64,000 nucleotides of DNA from Acidovorax sp. NB1 (GTDB lineage Bacteria; Pseudomonadota; Gammaproteobacteria; Burkholderiales; Burkholderiaceae_C), in NCBI RefSeq assembly GCF_005405905.1, contig NZ_BJHU01000021.1, positions 1 through 64,000 on the forward strand. The letters are read 5' to 3'. Numbering within the stretch: the first letter of the stretch is position 1; every line of letters starts with the position of its first letter. Shown piece by piece: positions 36,605 through 44,978 of the stretch. The notes beneath the pieces were generated by a model, which did not search any database, was not told where the DNA came from, and saw nothing but the letters and a program-made list of their open reading frames with translations. The position numbers and the translations under genes are program-made.

Positions 36605-37423
36605 TCAACGAACAGAGACATCCACATAGTCCGCCACCGGCGGCAGGTGCTCGGCCAGCCAGTGGGAATCGAGCTGCAGCGCCTTCTTGATCTCGGCGGG
36701 CAGGCTGGCAATGGTGTCGGCGGGCGACATGGGCTCTTCCAGCCCGATCTCGGCCAGCAGGGTGGCCACATGCAGGATGCCGCCCAGGCGGCAGAACGGT
36801 GTGGCGGCCACGGGGTCTTCGGCGGTCTCCAGCGCGCGGGTGATGGTGTCAGGGAAGCGCCAGCGCCGCGCCAGCTCGGCCGTCACCTGGGCTTCGGTAA
36901 AGCCCAACAGCGTGCGTTCGCGCTCCCAGCGGCCACCCGCATGGTGGGGCAGCTGTTCGATGGCCGGAATCTGCTCGGGCGCCTTCTGGGCAATGATCAG
37001 CTCACCCAGCCGCACCAGAAAGCCCGCCAGCCACGACTCCTGCACATTGGAGCCCAGCGTGCGGGCCAGCCACTGCGAATAGCCCGCAATGGCCATGCTC
37101 TCCTTCCAAAAGGCATCCGCATCCACCCCGGGCGCATCCTTGAACACGCCCGACATGCAGGACGCCAGCGCCAGTGTGCGCACCTGGTTGAGCCCCACCA
37201 TGGTGATGGCATCGTCCAGCGACGCCACCTGCCTGGGCAGGCCAAACCGTGCGCTGTTGGCCAGGCGGATCAGCTTGGCCGTGAGGGCCGGGTCCTTGGA
37301 GATCGCCCCCCGCACCTTCTCAAAAGGGATGTCATCGTCCTTCATCGTGGCGATCAGCTCGCGCGCCACGTCGGGGATGGTGGGTAGTTGCACGTTCTCG
37401 AAAAAAGCCTGGATGTCTGCCAT
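36605..37423 (-). CDS. HDOD-domain signalling protein
   Basis: 272 residues from the ATG at 37423, with GGGAGG upstream. The HDOD fold (about 15-210) is a non-catalytic relative of HD phosphohydrolases: LPTIPDVARELIATMKDDDIPFEKVRGAISKDPALTAKLIRLANSARFGLPRQVASLDDAITMVGLNQVRTLALASCM is a textbook start, and WLAGFLVRLGELIIAQ fits the rest. Such proteins act in signal transduction and regulation; the partner is unknown. It is a single gene, convergent with maeB. Confidence 0.9.
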   Translation of the reverse strand: MADIQAFFENVQLPTIPDVARELIATMKDDDIPFEKVRGAISKDPALTAKLIRLANSARFGLPRQVASLDDAITMVGLNQVRTLALASCMSGVFKDAPGVDADAFWKESMAIAGYSQWLARTLGSNVQESWLAGFLVRLGELIIAQKAPEQIPAIEQLPHHAGGRWERERTLLGFTEAQVTAELARRWRFPDTITRALETAEDPVAATPFCRLGGILHVATLLAEIGLEEPMSPADTIASLPAEIKKALQLDSHWLAEHLPPVADYVDVSVR

Positions 37424-37824
37424 GAGAAGCCCTCCCAAGTGTTGGTGTGGATATGGAGATCGGGAACCACAAAGTGGATGCAGGGCTTTTGTTGTACCAC
37501 CGGCGGGCGGGCACGGCCTGCGCGTTTGCCCCAATGTGCGCCCCCGCCGCGCGCCTCGGCACCGATTTAGCGGACCCCATGGGCGCGAAGCTTGTTGCCT
37601 CCAGCCTCGGACCGCCAAAACCCCTTTGCACCATTTCGGGAAAGCCTGTAGAACCGCGTGCACCAAACTGGCGAACAATAGCTCGCACCCCCTCCCCGCC
37701 CCGGTGAAACCAGGCATCGTTTTTGCTGACTGGCCCACCATGGCACGGTGGCGAACCCTGGGGCCGCCCCAGTGCCCCGTTGTGCTACCGCCTTCTCCCG
37801 CCGTCTTCTGACAGGAACCTCTTC
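37424..37824. other. Intergenic, 401 bp, divergent promoters expected
   Basis: This lies between the divergent HDOD gene and the NMT1-type binding-protein gene. The short reading frames have no coding character. I looked for a third xanthine-type aptamer and for a GntR or sigma54 element and found none convincing; a stretch TGTAGAACCGCGTGC (about 37648) resembles only part of the aptamer core. Confidence 0.4.
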
Positions 37825-38859
37825 ATGATGAACAAACGCACCCTCCTGCAAGCCGCTCTCCTGCTCGCTACCGCCAGCACCTTCAGCACCGCCCACGCAC
37901 AGGCCACCACGCCCATCAAGTTCCAGCTCGACTGGCGCTTCGAGGGCCCTGCCGCCCTGTTCCTGCAGCCTGTGGCCAAGGGCTACTTCAAGGCTGCGGG
38001 CCTGGACGTGGCGGTAGATGCTGGCAACGGCTCGGGCGGCGCGGTGCAGCGCGTGGCCTCGGGCACCTACGACATGGGCTTTGCCGACCTGGCCGCCGTG
38101 ATGGAATTCCACGCCAACAACCCCGACGCGCAGAACAAGCCCGTGGCGGTGATGATGGTCTACAACAACACGCCCGCATCGGTCATGGCGCTCAAGAAGA
38201 GCGGCATCACCAAGCCCGCCGACCTGGCCGGCAAGAAGCTGGGCGCCCCCGTGTTTGACGCAGGCCGCCGCGCGTTCCCCATCTTCCAGAAGGCCAACGG
38301 CATTGGCGCCGTGACCTGGACCGCCATGGACCCCCCGCTGCGCGAAACCATGCTGGTGCGCGGCGACGTGGACGCCATCACCGGCTTCACCTTCACCTCG
38401 CTGCTCAACCTGGAAGCGCGCGGTGCCAAGGCCGCCGACGTGGTGGTGCTGCCCTATGCCGACTTTGGCGTGAAGCTGTATGGCAACGTGATCATCGCCA
38501 GCCCCAAGCTCATCAAGGAGAACCCGGCCGCCATCAAGGCCTTCCTCTCGGCCTTTGCCAAGGGCGCCAAGGAAGTGATCGCCAACCCCGCCGCCGCCAT
38601 CGAACATGTGAAGGCACGCGACGGCATCGTGAACGTGCCGCTCGAAACCCGCCGCCTGCAGCTGGCCATCGACACCGTGATCAACAGCCCCGACGCCCGC
38701 GCCGAAGGCTTCGGCAAGGCCGTGCCCGGCCGCCTGTCGCTGATGGCATCGCAAGTGTCCGACGCATTCAACACCAAGACCCGCGTGAACGCGGACGACG
38801 TGTGGAACCCCAGCTTCCTGCCCAGCACTGCGGAACTCAACATCCTGCCGAAAAAATGA
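37825..38859 (+). CDS. NMT1/THI5-like ABC transporter substrate-binding protein (system 1)
   Basis: 344 residues with a cleavable signal (ALLLATASTFSTAHA before QATTP). It is a periplasmic binding protein of the NMT1/THI5-like class, which binds pyrimidine-like or other planar nitrogen compounds and, in other branches, sulfonates. Landmarks: IKFQLDWRFEGPAALFLQPVAKGYFKAAGLDVAVDAGNGSGGAVQRVASGTYDMGFADLAAVMEF, KKSGITKPADLAGKKLGAP, and RGDVDAITGFTFTSL. Genes for its ATPase (39078) and permease (39923) follow. A clear paralog (50194) has no ATPase or permease of its own and lies behind a xanthine-type riboswitch, so a purine ligand is plausible here too. Confidence 0.9.
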   Translation: MMNKRTLLQAALLLATASTFSTAHAQATTPIKFQLDWRFEGPAALFLQPVAKGYFKAAGLDVAVDAGNGSGGAVQRVASGTYDMGFADLAAVMEFHANNPDAQNKPVAVMMVYNNTPASVMALKKSGITKPADLAGKKLGAPVFDAGRRAFPIFQKANGIGAVTWTAMDPPLRETMLVRGDVDAITGFTFTSLLNLEARGAKAADVVVLPYADFGVKLYGNVIIASPKLIKENPAAIKAFLSAFAKGAKEVIANPAAAIEHVKARDGIVNVPLETRRLQLAIDTVINSPDARAEGFGKAVPGRLSLMASQVSDAFNTKTRVNADDVWNPSFLPSTAELNILPKK

Positions 38860-38886
38860 AGCACCCCCTGAGTCGCTTCGCGCCTT

Positions 38887-38962
38887 CCCCCTCTCTCAAC
38901 TCGCTGCGCGAGTCGGGAGGGGGACGCCCCCCGTGCGGCGGGGCGGCCCTTGCACGGGGGCG
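38887..38962 (+). repeat. Two strong hairpins between binding-protein and ATPase genes
   Basis: First hairpin 38887-38923: outer arms CCCCCTCTC/GGGAGGGGG and inner ACTCG/CGAGT. Second 38925-38962: CGCCCCCCGTGC/GCACGGGGGCG. They sit in the 218-bp gap after the binding-protein gene, where a hairpin often lowers expression of downstream ABC genes. The lead-in sequence (CCCCCTGAGTCGCTTCGCGC) resembles a dispersed intergenic repeat. Confidence 0.6.
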
Positions 38963-39077
38963 CTGGCTTAGGCCGCGCCAGTTGCGTGCGGTGTTGGGTG
39001 GCGCGCAGCCCTGTGGATAACTCAAATGCACGGGCCGCACTGCGGCCCTATGCGTAAACTCTCTTAACGGACCTCTG

Positions 39078-39902
39078 ATGCAGGCTGCCGATTCCTATTT
39101 TGTGGACTTCCGCGATGTCTGGCTCGCCTACAACGACGAGCTGCGCGCCAAGAACCAGTTTGCGGTGGAGGCCATCGACCTGCAGGTGCGGCGCGGCGAG
39201 TTCATCGCCATCGTCGGCCCCTCGGGCTGCGGCAAGTCCACCTTCATGAAGCTGGCCACGGGGCTGAAGATGCCCTCGATGGGCAAGATCCTCATCGACG
39301 GGCAGCCGGTGACGGGGCCGCTGAAGGTATCGGGCATGGCCTTCCAGGCGCCCTCGTTGCTGCCCTGGCGCACCACGGTGGACAACGTGCTGCTGCCGCT
39401 CGAAATCGTCGAGCCCTACCGCAGCAACTTCAAGCAAAAGCGCAAGGAATACGAAGAACGCGCCCGCAGGCTGCTGCAAAAGGTGGGGCTGGCGGGCTAC
39501 GAAGACAAGTTCCCCTGGCAGCTGTCGGGTGGCATGCAGCAGCGCGCCAGCATCTGCCGCGCGCTGATCCACGAGCCCAAGATGCTGCTGCTGGACGAGC
39601 CGTTTGGCGCGCTCGACGCCTTCACCCGCGAAGAGCTGTGGTGCATCCTGCGCGACCTGTGGACCGAACAGCAGTTCAACGTGATCCTCGTCACGCACGA
39701 CCTGCGCGAGTCGGTTTTCCTGGCCGACACGGTGTACGTGATGAGCAAGAGCCCCGGCCGGTTTGTGGTGAAGAAGGAGATCGAGCTGCCCCGCCCGCGC
39801 GACCTGGAGATCACCTACACCAAGGAGTTCACCGACATCGTGCACGAGCTGCGCGGCCACATCGGCGCCCTGCGCAAAGCGGGCGCGCCCATTCAGCAAT
39901 AA
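39078..39902 (+). CDS. ABC transporter ATP-binding protein (system 1)
   Basis: 274 residues. It powers uptake with the permease at 39923. Complete nucleotide-binding domain: Walker A GPSGCGKST, Q-loop AFQAPSLLPW, signature LSGGMQQRA, Walker B MLLLDEPFGALD, and the H-loop VTHDLRES. It belongs to the nitrate/sulfonate/taurine/pyrimidine subfamily (TauB/SsuB/ThiZ-like). It is separated from the binding-protein gene by two hairpins and from the permease gene by 20 bp. Confidence 0.94.
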   Translation: MQAADSYFVDFRDVWLAYNDELRAKNQFAVEAIDLQVRRGEFIAIVGPSGCGKSTFMKLATGLKMPSMGKILIDGQPVTGPLKVSGMAFQAPSLLPWRTTVDNVLLPLEIVEPYRSNFKQKRKEYEERARRLLQKVGLAGYEDKFPWQLSGGMQQRASICRALIHEPKMLLLDEPFGALDAFTREELWCILRDLWTEQQFNVILVTHDLRESVFLADTVYVMSKSPGRFVVKKEIELPRPRDLEITYTKEFTDIVHELRGHIGALRKAGAPIQQ

Positions 39903-39922
39903 GAAGAAAGCGCCTCATCCCC

Positions 39923-40690
39923 ATGCACAAGAAAACCGTGGAGCGCTGGTCCCCCTGGATCCTGCTCGTCGCCATCATCCTTCTGTGGCAGATCATCTGC
40001 TCAGCCTTCAGCATCCCTGAATACCTCTTCCCCAGCCCCTGGGCTATCGGCGTGCAGCTGGTGGAGTTCAGCGGCGTCATCGCAGGCCACGCCTGGCGCA
40101 CCTTCTGGGTCACCATGGCGGGCTTCGGCATCGCCATCGTGGTGGGCGTGCTGCTGGGTTTTGTGATCGGCAGCTCGCGCATCGCCTATGCCGCCGTGTA
40201 CCCGCTGATGACAGCCTTCAATGCGCTGCCCAAGGCCGCCTTCGTGCCCATCCTGGTGGTGTGGTTCGGCATCGGCGTGGGCCCGGCCATCCTCACGGCG
40301 TTCCTCATCAGCTTCTTCCCCATCATGGTCAACATCGCCACCGGCTTGGCCACACTGGAGCCCGAGCTGGAAGACGTGCTGCGCGTGCTGGGCGCCAAGC
40401 GCTGGGACGTGCTGACCAAGGTGGGCCTGCCCCGCTCCATGCCGTACTTCTACGGCTCGCTCAAGGTGGCCATCACGCTGGCCTTTGTGGGCACCACGGT
40501 GTCCGAAATGACCGCTGCGAACGAAGGCATCGGCTACCTGCTGATCAGCGCAGGCTCGTCCATGCAGATGGGCTTGGCGTTTGCAGGCCTGATGGTCGTG
40601 GGCGCCATGGCCATGGTGATGTACGAGCTGTTCAGCTGGGTGGAAAAGCGCACTACCGGCTGGGCGCACCGGGGTTCTCAAGGTGAATAA
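39923..40690 (+). CDS. ABC transporter permease (system 1)
   Basis: 255 residues with about six membrane helices. It is a BPD_transp_1 permease of the TauC/SsuC type: WSPWILLVAIILLWQIICSAFSIPEYLFPSP at the start and the EAA-like cytoplasmic loop LEDVLRVLGAKRWDVLTKVGLPRSMPYFYGSL, which contacts the ATPase. The start at 39923 gives a normal length. It overlaps the following deaminase gene by 8 bp, so importer and deaminase are translated together. Confidence 0.93.
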   Translation: MHKKTVERWSPWILLVAIILLWQIICSAFSIPEYLFPSPWAIGVQLVEFSGVIAGHAWRTFWVTMAGFGIAIVVGVLLGFVIGSSRIAYAAVYPLMTAFNALPKAAFVPILVVWFGIGVGPAILTAFLISFFPIMVNIATGLATLEPELEDVLRVLGAKRWDVLTKVGLPRSMPYFYGSLKVAITLAFVGTTVSEMTAANEGIGYLLISAGSSMQMGLAFAGLMVVGAMAMVMYELFSWVEKRTTGWAHRGSQGE

Positions 40691-41168
40691 CCCGACGGCG
40701 TTGAGCGAAGCCCAGGCAGCCACGCTGCTGCGCCGCGCCAACGCCGTGGCCCAGCGCGCCAAGGACATGGGCCGCCACCCCTTCGGCGCGCTGCTCGTTG
40801 CGCCCGATGGCGAAACGGTGCTGGCCGAGCAGGGCAACATCGACACCGTGAACCATGCCGAGAGCACGCTGGCCCGCACAGCGGCGGCCAACTATCCCAG
40901 CGCCTACCTGGCCCAGTGCACCCTGGTCACCACTTTTGAACCCTGCGCCATGTGCGCTGGCACCATCTATTGGGCGGGCATCGGCCGCGTGTTGTATGGC
41001 GCCGAAGAAACCGCCCTGCTCGCCCTGACGGGCGACCACCCCGAGAACCCCACGCTGGCCCTGCCCTGCCGCACGGTGTTTGCGGGCGGCCAGCGCCCCA
41101 CCGAGGTGCTGGGCCCGGTGCCTGCGGTGCAGGACGAGATCGCGGCTCTGCACCGCGATTTTTGGTAA
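40683..41168 (+). CDS. Guanine-deaminase-like zinc deaminase
   Basis: 161 residues from a GTG start at 40683 inside the permease gene. Cytidine-deaminase fold: zinc and proton-relay HAE in NHAEST and the PCxxC zinc motif in FEPCAMCAGTIYWAGIGRVLYG. The C-terminal FW (HRDFW) and overall length resemble the small bacterial guanine deaminase GuaD, which turns guanine into xanthine; tRNA adenosine deaminase TadA is less likely because of the C-terminus and the transporter context. Coupling to an importer suggests the imported base is deaminated at once. A second such enzyme is at 54180. The substrate is inferred. Confidence 0.82.
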   Translation: MNNPTALSEAQAATLLRRANAVAQRAKDMGRHPFGALLVAPDGETVLAEQGNIDTVNHAESTLARTAAANYPSAYLAQCTLVTTFEPCAMCAGTIYWAGIGRVLYGAEETALLALTGDHPENPTLALPCRTVFAGGQRPTEVLGPVPAVQDEIAALHRDFW

Positions 41169-41221
41169 TAAACAGCCTCGCCGCCCGCCCACAATGCGCA
41201 TATAGCTCCTCTTTTAGGAGC
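41163..41221 (-). repeat. Composite ~60-bp repeat, copy 6 (reverse)
   Basis: On the minus strand it begins with the perfect 17-bp dyad GCTCCTAAAAGAGGAGC (plus 41205-41221) and ends in an AT-rich tail that overlaps the deaminase stop codon (41166-41168). This copy has changed its arms in a compensated way (GCTCCT/AGGAGC). Confidence 0.55.
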
Positions 41222-41301
41222 AATCAGCCCCACAACCCAGGCCGCAGGCACCCTGCCGCTATACTGCCCGCCCCGTTTGGACGACAGCAGGATCACCCGG
41301 C

Positions 41302-42351
41302 ATGCGCTTGACCATTCTTTTGCGCCTTCTGGCCCTTGGGGCCGCAGCAGGTCTGGCCGCATGTGGCGGCACAGCCCCGACCCAGACAGGGGCGGGCAGC
41401 GACGCCACGCCCCTTTCCACCCTCACCGCGCCCGGCACAAGCCCCATCCGCATCGGCATCGCCCTGGGCGGCGGTGCGGCCAAAGGCTTTGCGCACATTG
41501 GCGTGATCAAGATGCTGGAGGCCAACGGCCTGGCGCCCGCCGTGGTCTCGGGCACCAGCGCAGGCAGCGTGGTCGGCGCGCTGTACGCCAGCGGCATGAA
41601 CGCCTTCGAGATGCAGGAAAAAGCCGTGGCGCTGGACGAAGCCAAGATCCGCGACCTGCAGTTGTCGTCCGGCGGGCTGGTGCTAGGCCAAAAGCTTGAA
41701 GACTATGTGAACGAGCAAGTACGCCGCAAGCCGCTGGAGCAGATGGCCAAGCCCTTTGTGGTCGTCGCCACGCGGCTGGAAGACGGCGAGCGCACGGTGT
41801 TTGCACGCGGCAACACCGGCCAAGCCGTGCGCGCATCAAGCAGCGTGCCAGGCGTGTTCCAGCCCGTCACCATCGGCAAGTACCACTTTGTGGATGGCGG
41901 CATCGTGAGCCCCGTGCCGGTGGATGCAGCGCGCCAGCTGGGTGCCGACATCGTGATCGCCGTGGACATCTCCAACAAGGCCCGGGGCCAGACGCCCGGC
42001 AACATGCTGGGCGCGCTCAACCAGTCGATTGCCATCATGGGCCAGAAGCTGGGCCAGGCCGAGCTGGCGCGGGCCGACGTGATCATCCGTCCCCAGGTGC
42101 TGGACATCGGCGCCGCCGACTTCAGCCAGCGCGCCAATGCCATCGTGGAAGGCGAAAAGGCCGCGCTGGCCGTGATGCCGCAGATCCGCGAGCGTGTGGC
42201 CCAGCTGCAGGCAGAACGCAGCAAGGCGGCAGCGCAGGCCCAGCAGAAAGCGGCCGAGGCGCAGTACCAGGCCTGCCTGGACAACCGCAGCCGACTGCAG
42301 AAGCTGGCGGGCCTGGCCAAGCTGGACGACTCCTGCCCAGCCCTCAAGTAG
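41302..42351 (+). CDS. Patatin-like phospholipase, lipoprotein (RssA-like)
   Basis: 349 residues. The signal ends in the lipobox LAAGLAAC (about residue 21), so it is a membrane lipoprotein. Serine hydrolase of the patatin type: glycine-rich oxyanion loop GIALGGGAAKGFAHIGVIK, nucleophile in GTSAGS, and the catalytic aspartate in VDGGIVSPVPVDAAR. A coiled-coil-like tail (about 285-325, rich in A, Q, K, E) follows. The real substrate is unknown. It stands alone between the importer/deaminase unit and the tetronate operon. Confidence 0.9.
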   Translation: MRLTILLRLLALGAAAGLAACGGTAPTQTGAGSDATPLSTLTAPGTSPIRIGIALGGGAAKGFAHIGVIKMLEANGLAPAVVSGTSAGSVVGALYASGMNAFEMQEKAVALDEAKIRDLQLSSGGLVLGQKLEDYVNEQVRRKPLEQMAKPFVVVATRLEDGERTVFARGNTGQAVRASSSVPGVFQPVTIGKYHFVDGGIVSPVPVDAARQLGADIVIAVDISNKARGQTPGNMLGALNQSIAIMGQKLGQAELARADVIIRPQVLDIGAADFSQRANAIVEGEKAALAVMPQIRERVAQLQAERSKAAAQAQQKAAEAQYQACLDNRSRLQKLAGLAKLDDSCPALK

Positions 42352-42468
42352 AGCAGCCAACAAACCCTTCCGGCACAGAGCCCTTCGGGTAAAGTCCATT
42401 GCGCCCAACGCCTGCCCGCACCACCCGGCACCACGTTCACGCCCCACACTGCCCGCCCCACCCATTCC

Positions 42469-43248
42469 ATGTCTTCGCCGTTCTCCGCCGTCAAACCCAA
42501 CGCCAAGCTCTCCGACCAGGTGGCCAGCGCGCTGGAGGCCGAGATTCGCGCGGGCCGTATCCAGGCGTCCGAGAAGCTGCCCACCGAGGCGGTGCTGGCG
42601 CAGCAGTTCCAGGTCAGCCGCACGGTGGTGCGCGAGGCCATTTCGCGCCTCAAGTCGCTGGGGCTGGTGGACTCACGGCAGGGCAGCGGCGTGTATGTGC
42701 TGGCACCGGGCATCGAGCCGCTGCAGTTCGATGTACCCCTTGCGGCATCGCGCGAAGCGGTGATGCAGATTGTGGAAGTGCGCCGTGCGCTCGAAGCCGA
42801 GGTTGCCGAGCTGGCAGCCCTGCGCCGCACCGATGACGACATTGCCGCCATCCGCGCCGCCATGCAGCACATTGCCGACGCCGTGCGCGCAGGCCGCGAT
42901 GGAGTGGAGGAAGACGTTCTGTTCCACCGTGCCATTGCCCAGGCTGCGGGCAACCCGTTCATGATCAGCACGCTGGACTACCTGGCCCAGTTTCTCAAAG
43001 GCGCCACGCGTGTGACTCGCGCCAACGAGGCGCGGCGCACCGACTTTGCCGATGCGGTGACCCACGAGCACACCCACATCGTGCGCGCCATCGAGGCGGG
43101 CGACCCAGTGGCTGCACGGGCGGCTGCAGCGCAGCACATGAAAAACGCACTGGCCCGCATCGAGCAGGCCGACCTCACGTTCTGGGCGCAAGATGGCGCG
43201 CGGCTGGCGCAGCCGTTGGTGGCTGCATCGACCCCCCTGGTGTTCTGA
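42469..43248 (+). CDS. GntR/FadR-class regulator of tetronate catabolism
   Basis: 259 residues. Winged helix (about 12-75: LSDQVASALEAEIRAGRIQASEKLPTEAVLAQQFQVSRTVVREAISRLKSLGLV) followed by an FCD domain (about 100-235) with VEEDVLFHRAIAQAAGNPF and the histidine-bearing THEHTHIVRAIEAGD. It precedes the GntP transporter and the L-threonate/D-erythronate genes on the same strand; a TATG-N5-CATA dyad lies in between. It likely responds to a tetronate sugar acid (inference). It differs from the GntR proteins at 11469 and 31661 in length and in the recognition-helix context. Confidence 0.87.
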   Translation: MSSPFSAVKPNAKLSDQVASALEAEIRAGRIQASEKLPTEAVLAQQFQVSRTVVREAISRLKSLGLVDSRQGSGVYVLAPGIEPLQFDVPLAASREAVMQIVEVRRALEAEVAELAALRRTDDDIAAIRAAMQHIADAVRAGRDGVEEDVLFHRAIAQAAGNPFMISTLDYLAQFLKGATRVTRANEARRTDFADAVTHEHTHIVRAIEAGDPVAARAAAAQHMKNALARIEQADLTFWAQDGARLAQPLVAASTPLVF

Positions 43249-43319
43249 GTCGGGCGCGGGCCCGACTCCTGCAGCGCACTGGCGCTGCACAGGGGGATCT
43301 GGGGTGCCCCATGCCGGTT

Positions 43320-43383
43320 ACTATCAAATTAATAGCTTACATCGCTTACCAGTCGCGCGCAGAGGGCCCAAAAACCTTCAAAT
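43320..43383 (+). repeat. Composite ~60-bp repeat, copy 7 (forward)
   Basis: 17-bp dyad ACTATCAAATTAATAGC, a central GC-rich part, and the tail GAGGGCCCAAAAACCTTCAA. It lies between the GntR gene and the gntP promoter. Confidence 0.6.
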
Positions 43384-43455
43384 AGCGCCGCACAATCCAC
43401 CCCCATAGCCCATGTATGCGGGTTAACCCGGGCCAAAGCGGTGCACGATAATTTG

Positions 43456-43468
43456 TATGATAACCATA
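43456..43468. promoter_or_regulatory. Putative GntR operator upstream of gntP
   Basis: TATG-ATAAC-CATA, a short perfect dyad in an AT-rich patch about 107 bp before the gntP start. It is the best candidate site for the GntR encoded just upstream. Confidence 0.45.
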
Positions 43469-43574
43469 TAAACACACCAACCAAGGTGCAACCAAGCACC
43501 AAAACAGGGCTACTCCAGGGCCTCTTTTTTGGTTGCCTGGGCCCGCCGCCTTCCATCCCGGAGATACCCGCTTC

Positions 43575-44942
43575 ATGTCCACCCTCGCACTTCTCGGCAT
43601 CGGCGCCGGCAGCATTGGCCTGCTCCTGTTGCTCATCATCCGCTGGCAGGTCCACGCTTTCGTGGCGATGATGCTGGTGAGCTTTCTGGTGGCTTTTGCC
43701 ACCGGCATGCCCATTGGCGACATCATCAGCACGCTGATTGCGGGCATGGGCGGCACGCTGGGGTCGGTGGCCATCCTGGTGGCGCTGGGCTCCATGCTGG
43801 GGCGGATGATCGAGGTCTCCGGCGGCGCGGCCAGCCTGGCCAACCGCTTTACGCAGCTTTTGGGGCCCACACGGGTGCCCATGGCCCTGACGGCCGCCGC
43901 GCTGGTGCTGGCCATCCCGGTGTTCTTTGATGTGGGCTTCATCATCCTGGTGCCCATCGTCTACGGCTTTTGCAAGGCGGCGGGGGTCAACCCCATCAAG
44001 TTCGGCCTGCCCGTGGCGGGCATCATGCTGGCCGCGCACGTGGTGGTGCCACCACACCCCGGCATCGTCGGCGGGGCGGCCATCGTCAAGGGCGACATTG
44101 GCTGGATCACCATCATTGGCCTGGCCATCTGCATCCCGCTGGCGGCGCTGTCTCAGGTCGTGGCGGGCTGGCTCAATCGCAAGGGCTACCCCATGCTGCC
44201 CACGACGGCCGAGCAGTTTGCGGCCTTTGGCAACAGCGAAGACAGCAAGACCAGCAAAGCAAGCGCTGCTCCAAGCGTCGGCACCATCATGGCGCTGATC
44301 CTCATCCCCCTCGCCCTCATCATGGCGGGCACCACCGGCGCCACGCTGCTGCCCAAGGGCGACAACCTGCGCAACGTGCTGGGCTTCATCGGCTCGCCCA
44401 TCTTTGCGCTGATGGTGGCCGTGGGCCTGGCGATGTTCCTGCTGGGCCGCAACCAGGGCTGGAACCGCGAGCGCACCAACGCCATCATGGAATCCGCCCT
44501 GCCCCCGGCCGCCACCGTGATCCTGGTGACGGGCGCTGGCGGCGTGTTTGCCAAGGTGCTCACGGCCAGCGGCATTGGCGCTGCGCTGTCGCAAAGCCTC
44601 ACCGCCACGCACCTGCCGCTCATCCTGCTGGCGTTCATCATTTCTTTGGCCCTGCGCGCCGCCCAGGGCTCGGCCACCGTGGCCATCATCACCACCTGCG
44701 GCCTGCTGGCCGATGCGATGGCGGGTGGCGGGTATTCCCCCTTGCAAGTGGCGCTGCTCACGGTTGCCATTGGCTTTGGCAGCCTGGGCCTGTCGCACGT
44801 CAACGATTCGGGCTTCTGGATCGTGACCCGCTACCTGGGCCTGAGCGTGGGCGATGGCCTGCGCACTTGGACGGTGCTGACTACCGTGCTGGGCCTGGCG
44901 GGCTTTGCACTCACGGCTTTACTTTGGGTGCTGGTGGCCTGA
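43575..44942 (+). CDS. GntP-family sugar-acid permease
   Basis: 455 residues from the ATG at 43575, which has GGAG upstream. It is an inner-membrane proton symporter of the gluconate permease family with about 12-14 helices. Landmarks: LVALGSMLGRMIEVSGGA, VFFDVGFIILVPIVYG, AAHVVVPPHPGIVG, RAAQGSATVAIITT, and GLSHVNDSGFWIVTRYLGL. It is first in the operon with ltnD, otnK and otnC, so the substrate is probably L-threonate or D-erythronate. The gap to ltnD is 36 bp. Confidence 0.93.
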   Translation: MSTLALLGIGAGSIGLLLLLIIRWQVHAFVAMMLVSFLVAFATGMPIGDIISTLIAGMGGTLGSVAILVALGSMLGRMIEVSGGAASLANRFTQLLGPTRVPMALTAAALVLAIPVFFDVGFIILVPIVYGFCKAAGVNPIKFGLPVAGIMLAAHVVVPPHPGIVGGAAIVKGDIGWITIIGLAICIPLAALSQVVAGWLNRKGYPMLPTTAEQFAAFGNSEDSKTSKASAAPSVGTIMALILIPLALIMAGTTGATLLPKGDNLRNVLGFIGSPIFALMVAVGLAMFLLGRNQGWNRERTNAIMESALPPAATVILVTGAGGVFAKVLTASGIGAALSQSLTATHLPLILLAFIISLALRAAQGSATVAIITTCGLLADAMAGGGYSPLQVALLTVAIGFGSLGLSHVNDSGFWIVTRYLGLSVGDGLRTWTVLTTVLGLAGFALTALLWVLVA

Positions 44943-44978
44943 GCGCCCTCTTTTGAATTTCATTGAAGGACTGACAAC

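Noticed and set aside
37640-37670. Possible third NMT1-motif aptamer before the first binding-protein gene
   Set aside because: TGTAGAACCGCGTGC resembles GTAGAAGCGTTC only partly and there is no GGAAATTG partner strand or closing stem.
37825-41168. Thiamine-precursor (HMP) importer as function of the NMT1-type system
   Set aside because: No TPP riboswitch or thi gene is near, and the paralogous binding protein is behind a xanthine-type riboswitch; a nucleobase-like ligand is a better guess, though not proven.
40683-41168. tRNA adenosine deaminase TadA
   Set aside because: The C-terminal FW, the 8-bp overlap with a permease gene and the purine context favour a guanine-deaminase-like enzyme.
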